Below are positions 1 through 7,451 of a DNA stretch of 17,663 bases, piece by piece. The DNA comes from JAERML01 sp035687895. Lineage in GTDB: Bacteria; Bacteroidota; Ignavibacteria; UBA10030; UBA6906. Position 1 is the stretch's first letter, and every line of letters starts with the position of its first letter. The notes under the pieces were generated by a model that made no database searches, was not told the origin of the DNA, and saw only the letters and a program-made list of their open reading frames with translations. A program made the position numbers and the translations under genes. Location: NCBI GenBank assembly GCA_035687895.1, contig DASRUE010000048.1, forward strand, positions 1 through 17,663. The letters are read 5' to 3'.

Positions 1-735
1 GGAACCTACGGCATGCTGCGGATCAGTTTCCCAATGTTTCCAGATGCGATGATCCATTATTCGTGGCACCTCGCATTACTGGGCGTCATCAGCATGGTGT
101 ATGGTGCCCTGGTAGCCATGGCACAGACGGATTTCAAGAAGCTGATCGCCTACTCGAGTATCAGCCATATGGGCGTTGTTGTCCTCGGGATGGCTTCGAT
201 GAACACTCAGGGTATGACCGGCGCGGTGTTTCAGATGTTCAACCACGGAACGATTACCGCAATGCTCTTCCTTATCGTTGGGGTCATCTACGACCGTGCG
301 CATACGCGCGGCGTCAATGATTTCGGCGGCCTGATGAACCAAATGCCCCGTTATGCCGGCGTCATGACAGTGGCGTTCTTCGCCGCTCTTGGACTGCCGG
401 GATTGAGTGGCTTCATCAGCGAGGCATTCTCATTGATTGGTGCGTTCCAGACCTTCAGGACGCTCACCATTATCAGTGTGATAACAATTGTCCTGACGGC
501 AGGCTACATGCTCTGGGTTCTGCAACGCGTTTTCCTCGGTACGCTGCCGGAGAAATGGAAGAACCTGACCGACATGGATGGTCGTGAGATGGTGATGCTT
601 GTACCGTTGGCCGTGATAATCATTTTCCTTGGGATCTATCCCTCGCCCGTCCTCGATCTGATGAACACGTCAATGAACCATCTCGCTGAGCTGTTGCAGC
701 ATGCGGGTAGTGCAGCCATGATGGGGGTGCGATAG
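1..735 (+). CDS. nuoM: NADH-quinone oxidoreductase subunit M, C-terminal part (5' end outside window)
   Basis: This is the 3' part of nuoM, a proton-pumping, antiporter-like membrane subunit of respiratory complex I. The frame is open from base 1, so the gene begins upstream; the ATG at 13 is an internal methionine. About 244 residues are visible of a protein usually near 500. Visible family marks are the TDFKKLIAYSSISHMG segment (lysine-bearing helix of the proton channel), the FNHGTITAMLFL helix, and GLPGLSGFISE with the acidic residue of the late transmembrane helix. Several hydrophobic helices follow up to the end near LQHAGSAAMMGVR. nuoN follows 50 bases later on the same strand, which matches the usual nuoL-M-N order. 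The family call is secure. NuoL and MrpD share these motifs, but the position directly before nuoN favours NuoM. Confidence 0.95.
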   Translation, partial: GTYGMLRISFPMFPDAMIHYSWHLALLGVISMVYGALVAMAQTDFKKLIAYSSISHMGVVVLGMASMNTQGMTGAVFQMFNHGTITAMLFLIVGVIYDRAHTRGVNDFGGLMNQMPRYAGVMTVAFFAALGLPGLSGFISEAFSLIGAFQTFRTLTIISVITIVLTAGYMLWVLQRVFLGTLPEKWKNLTDMDGREMVMLVPLAVIIIFLGIYPSPVLDLMNTSMNHLAELLQHAGSAAMMGVR

Positions 736-785
736 GGATTCCCGTGGACGCCGCGGGTGTCCGTTGATCAATTTGACGATGACAT

Positions 786-2285
786 ATGGCAGAGCAAATA
801 CTTAGCGATCTCCAGCACTTCTACCCGGAGCTGGTATTGACGGCGACACTTCTCGCGGCGATCATCGCAGACCTCATCTTCCGACGATCTCCTGTTATCG
901 TGTCGGCGGTTGCAATGGTTGGGGTGTTCATTGCCGGCACATGTGTGCTGGCACAGCAGGGGGTGAACGTCTCGATCTTCAGCAACATGATTGCTGTCGA
1001 CCCATTTGCCTACCTGTTCAAGCTTATCATCATCATTTCTGCCATCCTGGTGGTTATCTTCTCCCTCGCATCGGTGGAACTGAACTCGGCCGGACGGAGA
1101 CTCGGAGAGTATTACACACTCCTGGTTGCACTGACGCTCGGGATGATTCTCATGGCGGGGGCAAGCAACCTCCTGATGATGTACCTTGCCCTCGAGCTTT
1201 CATCCATCACTTCCTACATCCTCTCAGGCTACACAAAGGAGGCGCCGGATTCGAGCGAGGCTTCCCTGAAGTACGTCATCTATGGAGCGCTATCATCCGG
1301 TCTGATGCTCTATGGGATTTCGATCATATATGGAATGACCGGCTCGCTGGATATCTATGCTATTAACCAGGTTCTGATGGCCGGGAATTACAGCACCGTG
1401 GCTCTGTTGTTTGCCGGGGCGCTCACAATGGCCGGCTTTGGGTACAAGATCTCTGCGGTGCCGTTTCACTTCTGGACGCCCGATGTGTACGAAGGTGCGC
1501 CTATCACGATCACGGCATTTCTATCTGTTGCGTCCAAGGCAGGCGGGTTTGCGATGATGATCCGGTTCTTCAAGGTTGCGTTTATTGATTCGAGTGTCGT
1601 GACGCTGCCGGCTGGTGTATGGGCGTCGATTCAAGGATTCGAGTGGTACAACATGATCGCGGCGATCTCCGTTCTGACGATGACGCTCGGAAACCTTGTT
1701 GCCATCTGGCAGAAGAACCTGAAACGGCTCCTAGCGTACTCAAGCATCGCCCATGCCGGTTACATGATGATGGGGCTGGTGGTCATGAGCAACGAGGGTC
1801 TTGCAGCGGTGATGATCTACTTCGTTGTTTATCTCTTCATGAACCTCGGCGCATTCTACATTGTCATGCTTGTGGCGAATAAGACCGGGAGCGAGGACAT
1901 CGAAGATTACAAAGGTCTGGGAGCGCGGGCACCGTTTCTCAGCGTTTCGCTTGCGATCTTTCTTATTTCGTTGACCGGACTGCCACCCACGGCTGGCTTC
2001 ATCGGCAAACTGTATCTGTTTGCCGCGCTTCTGAATCACGGCTGGGTGTGGCTTGCCGTGGTCGGCGCGCTGAATAGCGTCATCTCCCTCTACTACTATG
2101 TGCGCATATTCCGGAATCTCTTTCTCAGGTCGTCCGAGCATGAAGAGACTGGCCCGCTCGCTTTTGGGAGGATCCAAACTGCCACAATTCTGGTTCTGCT
2201 TGTGCCGACGCTGCTGCTCGGGCTCTATTTCACTCCGCTCATCCAACTGGCGCAGGCGTCAGTCAAGATCTTCGGGACGCCATAA
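786..2285 (+). CDS. nuoN: NADH-quinone oxidoreductase subunit N
   Basis: NuoN is a 499-residue integral membrane subunit of complex I, the third antiporter-like proton channel, acting in the cytoplasmic membrane. The length fits the family (about 480-500). The protein is almost entirely hydrophobic helices. Diagnostic segments are GYKISAVPFHFWTPDVYEG, with the conserved channel lysine, then NLKRLLAYSSIAHAGYMMMG, and SLTGLPPTAGFIGKLYLF. The start ATG at 786 has no clear Shine-Dalgarno sequence upstream, which is common in the Bacteroidota and relatives. nuoM lies 50 bases upstream. A hairpin terminator lies 29 bases after the stop, so nuoN is very likely the last gene of the nuo operon. The product call is secure. 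Confidence 0.97.
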   Translation: MAEQILSDLQHFYPELVLTATLLAAIIADLIFRRSPVIVSAVAMVGVFIAGTCVLAQQGVNVSIFSNMIAVDPFAYLFKLIIIISAILVVIFSLASVELNSAGRRLGEYYTLLVALTLGMILMAGASNLLMMYLALELSSITSYILSGYTKEAPDSSEASLKYVIYGALSSGLMLYGISIIYGMTGSLDIYAINQVLMAGNYSTVALLFAGALTMAGFGYKISAVPFHFWTPDVYEGAPITITAFLSVASKAGGFAMMIRFFKVAFIDSSVVTLPAGVWASIQGFEWYNMIAAISVLTMTLGNLVAIWQKNLKRLLAYSSIAHAGYMMMGLVVMSNEGLAAVMIYFVVYLFMNLGAFYIVMLVANKTGSEDIEDYKGLGARAPFLSVSLAIFLISLTGLPPTAGFIGKLYLFAALLNHGWVWLAVVGALNSVISLYYYVRIFRNLFLRSSEHEETGPLAFGRIQTATILVLLVPTLLLGLYFTPLIQLAQASVKIFGTP

Positions 2286-2313
2286 GGCAGCCAAGATACT
2301 GGCTATGTCATTC

Positions 2314-2345
2314 CATAACCCGGCCAACGTCGGGTTATGCCTTTT
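2314..2345 (+). terminator. Intrinsic terminator after nuoN
   Basis: A perfect 9-bp inverted repeat, CATAACCCG (2314-2322) and CGGGTTATG (2331-2339), with an 8-base loop is followed by CCTTTT. The uridine tract is short, so termination may be partial. The ATG at 2337 lies inside the right arm, which argues against using it as the start of the next gene. Confidence 0.7.
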
Positions 2346-2347
2346 CC

Positions 2348-2352
2348 GGGAG
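2348..2352 (+). promoter_or_regulatory. Ribosome binding site fixing the 2361 start
   Basis: GGGAG lies 8 bases before the ATG at 2361. It supports that start over the in-frame ATG at 2337, which sits in the terminator stem and would put extra residues before the signal peptide. Confidence 0.6.
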
Positions 2353-2360
2353 TACTGATC

Positions 2361-3344
2361 ATGAGACTGGCTCTGAGAATTCTTATCATAATGGGATGTA
2401 CCGCGACGGTGTTTGCAGGCTGCGGCAAGGAAGAGAGTGTTATCACGGATCCGGGTCCTCCCAAGCCGATCCCTTCAGGTTGGACACGCCGAGCCCTCGT
2501 GCCGCCGGTCTCGACCACCCTATTTGCATGTCAGTTCGTGAATGCTACTACCGTATTTGTTGTGGGTGGGGAGGGAGTGGTACTTCGCTCCACCAACACA
2601 GGCCTTGGCTGGACCGAAATCACCACACCGGTTCAAAGTGCCCTGAGCGATGTCTGGTTCAAGAACCAGAGTGACGGATTTGCCGTCGGGGCTGTCGGCG
2701 TCATCCTGCGCACCACCAATGGCGGAAATTCATGGTTCGAGGTTCCATCAGGAACAACACTGAACCTGTACTCAATCTCGTTTACAGGTTCTCAGGTCGG
2801 TGTGATTGCGGGGTTTAGAGGAACGATTCTCAAGACAACGGATGGCGGAGCCACATGGGCTCCCCAGTCCAGCGGCGTGCAGGAGTTCCTGAGGGGGGTG
2901 CATCTCCTCTCGCCGGATACCGGAATTGCAGTGGGCGATGACGGGTTGATTCTCAAGACAACCGATGGAGGACTCACCTGGGGTGTTCGTAGCAGTGACT
3001 TAGCAACAGCGTTGCTTGATGTGGTGTTTATTGATGAAGAAGTTGGATATGCTGTTGGGGATGCTGGTGTCATCCTCAGGACGTCGGATGCGGGAGAGAG
3101 TTGGCTACCGCAGGTGAGTACTGTAGGAGTAACTCTGTGGAATATATGGTCAGGGAACGGCATGATCGCAGTGGTGGGTAACGACGCGACAATATTGAGG
3201 ACCTCAAACGGAGGGGCCACATGGGAAGATCAAACCAATGGCGCGCCAGGTCATCTCTATGGCGTCTGGTTTGCCAATGCTGACACTGGTGTTGTGGTAG
3301 GGGACGGAGGTACGATCCTTCGGACGACAACGGGAGGGAGATAG
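2361..3344 (+). CDS. Lipoprotein with seven Ycf48/BNR-like repeats (predicted beta-propeller)
   Basis: This 327-residue protein is predicted to be exported and lipid-anchored. From the ATG at 2361 it has a short basic start, a hydrophobic stretch and the lipobox-like FAGC, with the acylated cysteine at about residue 21. The mature part consists of about seven copies of a 40-45-residue unit built on VGxxGxILRTTxGGxxW, such as VGAVGVILRTTNGGNSW and VGDDGLILKTTDGGLTW. The last copy ends without its tryptophan, at TILRTTTGGR, as in a propeller closed by strand exchange. This pattern is that of Ycf48-like/BNR-repeat proteins. Ycf48 itself assists photosystem II assembly, but homologues are widespread in non-photosynthetic FCB bacteria with unknown roles. 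A link to complex I, suggested only by the neighbouring nuoN, is speculative. The stop is 4 bases from the convergent coaX stop. Confidence 0.85.
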   Translation: MRLALRILIIMGCTATVFAGCGKEESVITDPGPPKPIPSGWTRRALVPPVSTTLFACQFVNATTVFVVGGEGVVLRSTNTGLGWTEITTPVQSALSDVWFKNQSDGFAVGAVGVILRTTNGGNSWFEVPSGTTLNLYSISFTGSQVGVIAGFRGTILKTTDGGATWAPQSSGVQEFLRGVHLLSPDTGIAVGDDGLILKTTDGGLTWGVRSSDLATALLDVVFIDEEVGYAVGDAGVILRTSDAGESWLPQVSTVGVTLWNIWSGNGMIAVVGNDATILRTSNGGATWEDQTNGAPGHLYGVWFANADTGVVVGDGGTILRTTTGGR

Positions 3345-3348
3345 TTAG

Positions 3349-4122
3349 CTATTTATTTCCGTACACCCGCTCGTGGATGATCCGAATCCCGTCCAACACG
3401 AGGGAAGGTTCGCAAACTTCTATCACCTGAGTATAGCGCGCGACCACCGAAGAAAGCCCTCCCGTGGCGATCACCCGGGCATCGATTCCCAATTCCTTTC
3501 TGATCCTCCTTACCATTCCCTCCACGGCATCCACCGCTCCGAACATGATTCCGGCCTGCATGCTCGAAACAGTTTCCCGCCCAATCACCTGCTCGGGGAA
3601 CTGAAGTTCAATCTTCGGAAGCTTTGCCGCCCGGCGGTGGAGTTCTGCTGCCGCAGATTCCAATCCCAACGTGATCACACCCCCAAGATAGTCGCCCGTC
3701 CCGGATACCACATCATACGTCGTCGCCGTTCCGAAATCGATAATGATGAGGGGGCCGCCGTATTTCTTGTACCCGGCGATTGCGTTGCAGAGTCTGTCTG
3801 CGCCAACCGCAGTAGGGTCTTTGTAGTGAATGGTTATACCCAGATCGAGCGATGCGGTGACATTCATTGGAGTGACGTTAAGGTACTTCCGTGCCATCGA
3901 ATCGAAGATATCGGTCAGGTCCGGTACGACAGATGAGATGCCAACACCTTTGATTGTGGAAGGCGAAACACCTGCCCCTGCGCAGAAGCTCTTGATCACC
4001 AACCAGTACTCATCCGAAGTGCGATGACCGGAACTAGTCATCCGCCAGTCCGCGGCAAGGCGTTCGCCTTCAAAGACACCGAGAACGGTGTGGGTATTAC
4101 CAATATCAATGGCAAGAAGCAT
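3349..4122 (-). CDS. coaX: Type III pantothenate kinase
   Basis: CoaX phosphorylates pantothenate to 4'-phosphopantothenate using ATP, the first step of coenzyme A synthesis, in the cytoplasm. It belongs to the ASKHA (acetate and sugar kinase/Hsp70/actin) superfamily. The 257 residues match the usual length. Visible motifs are the phosphate-binding DIGNT at residues 6-10, GADR at 107-110 with the catalytic aspartate 109, DFGTATT at 129-135, and GGVITLGLESAAAELHRRAA, the dimer and substrate region. The gene reads on the minus strand 44 bases after birA and is probably co-transcribed with it. No clear Shine-Dalgarno sequence precedes the ATG at 4122. Its 3' end abuts the convergent lipoprotein gene. 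The call is secure. Confidence 0.96.
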   Translation of the reverse strand: MLLAIDIGNTHTVLGVFEGERLAADWRMTSSGHRTSDEYWLVIKSFCAGAGVSPSTIKGVGISSVVPDLTDIFDSMARKYLNVTPMNVTASLDLGITIHYKDPTAVGADRLCNAIAGYKKYGGPLIIIDFGTATTYDVVSGTGDYLGGVITLGLESAAAELHRRAAKLPKIELQFPEQVIGRETVSSMQAGIMFGAVDAVEGMVRRIRKELGIDARVIATGGLSSVVARYTQVIEVCEPSLVLDGIRIIHERVYGNK

Positions 4123-4166
4123 CGGAGCGGTCTAGGCGGGTCTCGAATGTACGGCGACTGAAGACG

Positions 4167-4952
4167 TTATGCATCCATACCAACAATGGTGACGTCTCCG
4201 GCGAAGAGGGTCTTTTCAGCACCTTCTGATTGGAGAATCAAGCCTCCGTCACGACTGAGGCCTTTCACAACCCCGGAAATGAGGTTTCCCTGTTGCGATA
4301 CCGAGATGGGCTTGTTGATCATTGTTGAGCGGGAAAGCCATTGTGGTAGGATCGATTGAAAACCTGTCGATGAAACTCCTGCGTAAGTACTTTCCAGAAT
4401 GAGTAGCGACTCGCGGAACAACATAGTCCTTTCAATTTCTTTCCCTGAGGACAGACGGAGCGACGTCGCCTTTGGGGCAAGCTCGCCGGCGAAACTCTGT
4501 TGGTTGACGTTGATTCCGATACCGATGACCACATACTCCACCTGATTCTGCTTGATGGATCCTTCAATCAGAATTCCTGCCACCTTCTTCTTGTCTATGA
4601 GGAGGTCGTTCGGCCACTTGCATTCCACTTTCAGACCGGTTGTCCTCTCTATGGCCTGGGCAAGGGCAACCGCCACGTAGAGAGGCAGCAAGTTAAGGGA
4701 ATCAGGGTTGACCTTGGGCCGGAGGATAATTGAAAAGGTAAGATTCTCGTTTGGATTTGCTTGCCAAGTTCTTCCCAAACGCCCCCGTCCGGCTGTCTGC
4801 TGCTCCGCAATTACGACCGTTCCTTCGACGGCGCCCACTCCAGCAACGGCTTTTGCACAATTATTGGTCGAATCGATTGTATCAAACGTATAAATCTTGT
4901 TCCCAAAGACGCGAGTCTTCAGCCCCTTACGAAGAGTTTTTTCGGAGTACAT
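4167..4952 (-). CDS. birA: Biotin--[acetyl-CoA-carboxylase] ligase (class I, no DNA-binding domain)
   Basis: BirA activates biotin to biotinyl-5'-AMP and attaches it to the carrier lysine of biotin enzymes such as acetyl-CoA carboxylase. At 261 residues it has the catalytic and C-terminal domains only. There is no N-terminal winged helix like that of E. coli BirA, so it should not be a repressor of biotin genes. Motifs are TIDSTN near residues 25-30, the adenylate-binding GRGRLGR at 55-61, KWPND at 112-116, the KKKVAGILIEG segment with the catalytic lysine near 123, and IGIGINVN at 143-150. The C-terminal SH3-like domain is seen in GVVKGLSRDGGLIL. The start at 4952 is preceded only by a weak AGAG. 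coaX follows in the same direction. Confidence 0.95.
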   Translation of the reverse strand: MYSEKTLRKGLKTRVFGNKIYTFDTIDSTNNCAKAVAGVGAVEGTVVIAEQQTAGRGRLGRTWQANPNENLTFSIILRPKVNPDSLNLLPLYVAVALAQAIERTTGLKVECKWPNDLLIDKKKVAGILIEGSIKQNQVEYVVIGIGINVNQQSFAGELAPKATSLRLSSGKEIERTMLFRESLLILESTYAGVSSTGFQSILPQWLSRSTMINKPISVSQQGNLISGVVKGLSRDGGLILQSEGAEKTLFAGDVTIVGMDA

Positions 4953-5143
4953 TCTCTAGTCTCGCTATGAGATGAGCGGAAAAAAAATCTGGGGGTCCCA
5001 AAACCTTGCCTAGCTGGGACTGGGAATCTCGGTGAGTGGTGTTTTCATCCAGAGTCATGGGGGGATCTAGTTGCTCTCAAAGCCAGCAGGATGATACTTA
5101 AATGACATAGGAAAGTCAAGACCGATTCCATGCTGTTCTGACA

Positions 5144-5181
5144 GTGTTTCAAAGAAAATTGCCACAATTGCCTGTGTTTCA
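5144..5181. repeat. Nested short direct repeats upstream of dnaK (possible operator)
   Basis: GTGTTTCA occurs at 5144-5151 and 5174-5181. Between the two copies AATTGCC occurs twice, at 5157-5163 and 5166-5172. The arrangement could be a regulator binding site, but short AT-rich repeats also arise by chance. Confidence 0.3.
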
Positions 5182-5379
5182 TGCCATGATGACGCAAGAA
5201 AAATCCTAGCTTCTTCATACCCCGACCCTGATTAGATCGTAAGTTGTTGATTCATCGAATGTTAAACACTGAATTCGGAAGATCATAGACTCTGGCATGG
5301 GTCTTGGGTCACTCTAAGGCAAAATCATGAGTCAGCGGGGGGCTCAAAGTGGGGTTGCCCTGTGACCGAACCAGAAAAC

Positions 5380-5386
5380 AAAGGAG
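5380..5386 (+). promoter_or_regulatory. Strong ribosome binding site of dnaK
   Basis: AAAGGAG lies 9 bases before the dnaK ATG at 5396. It is one of the best Shine-Dalgarno matches in the window, consistent with high expression. Confidence 0.8.
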
Positions 5387-5395
5387 TGATTCATT

Positions 5396-7324
5396 ATGGG
5401 TAAGATTATTGGAATTGATTTAGGAACAACCAACTCAGTTGTCGCCGTCATGGAGGGAAATGACCCTGTCGTGATTGCTAATTCCGAGGGTGGAAGGACG
5501 ACGCCATCTGTCGTTGCATTTGCGAAAAACGGGGAGCGATTGGTGGGTCAGTCTGCGAAACGACAGGCTGTAACGAATTCTGAGAATACTGTTTTCTCGA
5601 TTAAACGGTTTATGGGTCGGTTCTACGATGAAGTGAACGAGGAAATGAGGCTCGTTCCGTACAAAGTTGTCAGGGGCGATAACAACACGGCGCGTGTGCA
5701 GGTTGGGGATAGGGTCTATTCACCACCGGAAATAAGCGCCATGATCCTTCAGAAAATGAAGCAAACAGCAGAGGATTATCTTGGTCAGAAGGTGACCGAA
5801 GCAGTCATAACAGTCCCTGCGTACTTCAACGATGCCCAGAGGCAGGCGACCAAGGAGGCGGGCGAAATCGCTGGGTTAACTGTCCGAAGGATCATCAACG
5901 AGCCCACAGCCGCAGCCCTTGCCTATGGGCTTGACAAGAAAAACAAGGATCTCAAGGTTGCGATTTATGATCTGGGAGGCGGGACATTTGATATCTCCAT
6001 CCTCGAACTAGGAGATGGTGTGTTTGAGGTAAAGGCTACGAACGGTGACACCCATCTGGGGGGCGACAACTTCGATCAGCGCATTCTGGATTATATGGCG
6101 GACGAGTTCAAGAAACAAGAAGGAATCGATCTCCGGAAGGATCCTATGGCGCTTCAGCGGTTGCGGGAAGCCGGAGAAAAGGCGAAAATGGAGCTTTCCA
6201 CTTTAAATCAAACGGAGATCAACCTCCCGTTCATCACTGCAACAGCAGATGGCCCCAAGCACCTGAACATGAATCTGACTCGAGCAAAGTTTGAGCAGTT
6301 GGTGGATGATCTGATTCAGCGGACGTTGAAACCGACCGAGCAGGCCCTGAAGGACGCCGGACTTATACCGAATCAGATCGATGAAGTGATCCTCGTCGGT
6401 GGTATGACCCGTGTTCCGAAGGTGCAGCAACTTGTCAAGGACGTTTTTGGTCGCGAGCCTCACAAGGGCGTTAATCCTGATGAGGTTGTTGCGGTCGGGG
6501 CGGCAATCCAGGGCGGTGTGCTCGCTGGCGACGTAAAGGATGTCCTCTTGCTGGACGTGACACCACTTTCGCTCGGTATCGAGACGTTGGGGGGGGTCAT
6601 GACCAAGCTGATCGATGCCAATACTACGATCCCAACCCGCAAGAGCGAGGTCTTCTCCACAGCATCGGACAGCCAGCCGTCAGTTGAGATCAACGTGCTT
6701 CAGGGCGAGCGGCCGATGGCGGTGGATAACAGGACTCTTGGGAGATTCCATTTGGACGGCATTCCACCTGCACCCCGCGGAGTTCCGCAGATCGAAGTTA
6801 CCTTCGACATTGATGCCAACGGGCTGCTCCACGTATCTGCCAAGGACAAGGGGACGGCTAAAGAACAGTCGATTCGTATCACTTCCTCCAGCGGCTTGAG
6901 CAAGGAAGAAGTTGAGAAAATGAAGACCGATGCCCAGTCTCACGCTGCCGAGGATAGGAAACGGAAAGAAGAGATTGACACCAAGAACCAGGCGGATAAC
7001 CTTGCTTTCCAGACTGAGAAGCAATTGAAGGAGTTCGGGGAAAAACTCAACGCAGAGACCAAGGGCAAGGTGGAGAGCGCTAATGAGCGGCTGAAAGAGG
7101 CCATCAAAGGTGGCAACATCAGCACCATCAAGAATGCAATGGAAACCTTGAACAATGCGTGGAACGAGGCTTCCAGCCAGATGTATCAGCAGGCAACCTC
7201 AGGTGGTCAGGGTGGTCCCCAGGCAGGTCCCCAAGGTGGCCCGACAGGCGGTGCTTCCAAGGCCGATGAAAAGAAGGTCGAAGACGCACAATTCGAGGTG
7301 GTCGACGATAAAGACAAGAAGTAA
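5396..7324 (+). CDS. dnaK: Chaperone DnaK (Hsp70)
   Basis: DnaK is the ATP-dependent cytoplasmic Hsp70 that binds exposed hydrophobic segments, working with DnaJ and GrpE and passing aggregates to ClpB. It has 642 residues, normal for the family. The N-terminal nucleotide-binding domain shows GIDLGTTNS, then AVITVPAYFNDAQRQATK, NEPTAAALAYG, the phosphate-2 motif IYDLGGGTFD and ILVGGMTRVP. The interdomain linker reads DVLLLDVTPLSLG. The substrate-binding domain follows, then a Gly/Gln/Pro-rich tail (about residues 600-625) and the acidic end FEVVDDKDKK. The bacterial-type segment EINLPFITA resembles Bacteroidota and Chlorobi proteins. grpE, dnaJ and hrcA are not in this window. A terminator follows, so the gene is probably transcribed alone. 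The call is secure. Confidence 0.99.
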   Translation: MGKIIGIDLGTTNSVVAVMEGNDPVVIANSEGGRTTPSVVAFAKNGERLVGQSAKRQAVTNSENTVFSIKRFMGRFYDEVNEEMRLVPYKVVRGDNNTARVQVGDRVYSPPEISAMILQKMKQTAEDYLGQKVTEAVITVPAYFNDAQRQATKEAGEIAGLTVRRIINEPTAAALAYGLDKKNKDLKVAIYDLGGGTFDISILELGDGVFEVKATNGDTHLGGDNFDQRILDYMADEFKKQEGIDLRKDPMALQRLREAGEKAKMELSTLNQTEINLPFITATADGPKHLNMNLTRAKFEQLVDDLIQRTLKPTEQALKDAGLIPNQIDEVILVGGMTRVPKVQQLVKDVFGREPHKGVNPDEVVAVGAAIQGGVLAGDVKDVLLLDVTPLSLGIETLGGVMTKLIDANTTIPTRKSEVFSTASDSQPSVEINVLQGERPMAVDNRTLGRFHLDGIPPAPRGVPQIEVTFDIDANGLLHVSAKDKGTAKEQSIRITSSSGLSKEEVEKMKTDAQSHAAEDRKRKEEIDTKNQADNLAFQTEKQLKEFGEKLNAETKGKVESANERLKEAIKGGNISTIKNAMETLNNAWNEASSQMYQQATSGGQGGPQAGPQGGPTGGASKADEKKVEDAQFEVVDDKDKK

Positions 7325-7338
7325 ATCATAGTGGGTGG

Positions 7339-7403
7339 CAACCGGCGGCCTCGAGCCGTTGATGTAACACCCTGATGAATCTCCGCCTATATGGATCGGA
7401 GAT
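7339..7403 (+). other. Two stem-loops in the dnaK 3' untranslated region
   Basis: Two hairpins precede the terminator. One pairs CAACCGGC (7339-7346) with GCCGTTG (7355-7361) around one bulged C. The other pairs ATCTCCG (7379-7385) with CGGAGAT (7397-7403) around an 11-base loop. Neither has its own U tract. They could protect the mRNA 3' end or form a small processed RNA. Confidence 0.5.
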
Positions 7404-7407
7404 GCGT

Positions 7408-7437
7408 AAAGGCGAGGCGACCCCTCGCCTTTTGTTT
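7408..7437 (+). terminator. Strong intrinsic terminator after dnaK
   Basis: A perfect 10-bp stem, AAAGGCGAGG (7408-7417) with CCTCGCCTTT (7423-7432), and a 5-base loop is followed by TTTTGTTT. This is the most canonical terminator in the window. It ends only 14 bases before the next start codon at 7452. Confidence 0.9.
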
Positions 7438-7451
7438 GAGAAAGCGCTGAC

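Larger units (their letters stand above)
4953..5395. other. 443-base divergent intergenic region between birA and dnaK
   Basis: There is no convincing coding region here. The stretch must hold the promoters of birA (minus) and dnaK (plus), but I could not identify a confident one. There is no CIRCE element (TTAGCACTC-N9-GAGTGCTAA) and no clear sigma-32-type promoter. It contains a weak inverted repeat GTCCCA/TGGGAC (4995-5000 and 5015-5020), an A8 run (4980-4987), a set of short repeats at 5144-5181, and a long-range inverted pair GGTCAC/GTGACC (5307-5312 and 5362-5367) in the presumed dnaK leader. Confidence 0.6.

Noticed and set aside
2337..2360. ATG at 2337 as the start of the Ycf48-like lipoprotein
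   Set aside because: It falls in the right arm of the nuoN terminator and would place eight extra residues before the signal peptide. ATG 2361 has a GGGAG ribosome site.
3373..3936. 187-codon open frame on the plus strand
   Set aside because: It is antisense to coaX, whose catalytic motifs are intact; the translation looks like random sequence.
4953..5395. CIRCE operator or sigma-32 promoter for dnaK
   Set aside because: I looked for TTAGCACTC-N9-GAGTGCTAA and CTTGAA/CCCCAT elements and found no acceptable match.
7199..7270. Gly/Gln/Pro repeats at the DnaK C-terminus as something novel
   Set aside because: Low-complexity linkers before the acidic tail are usual in bacterial DnaK.
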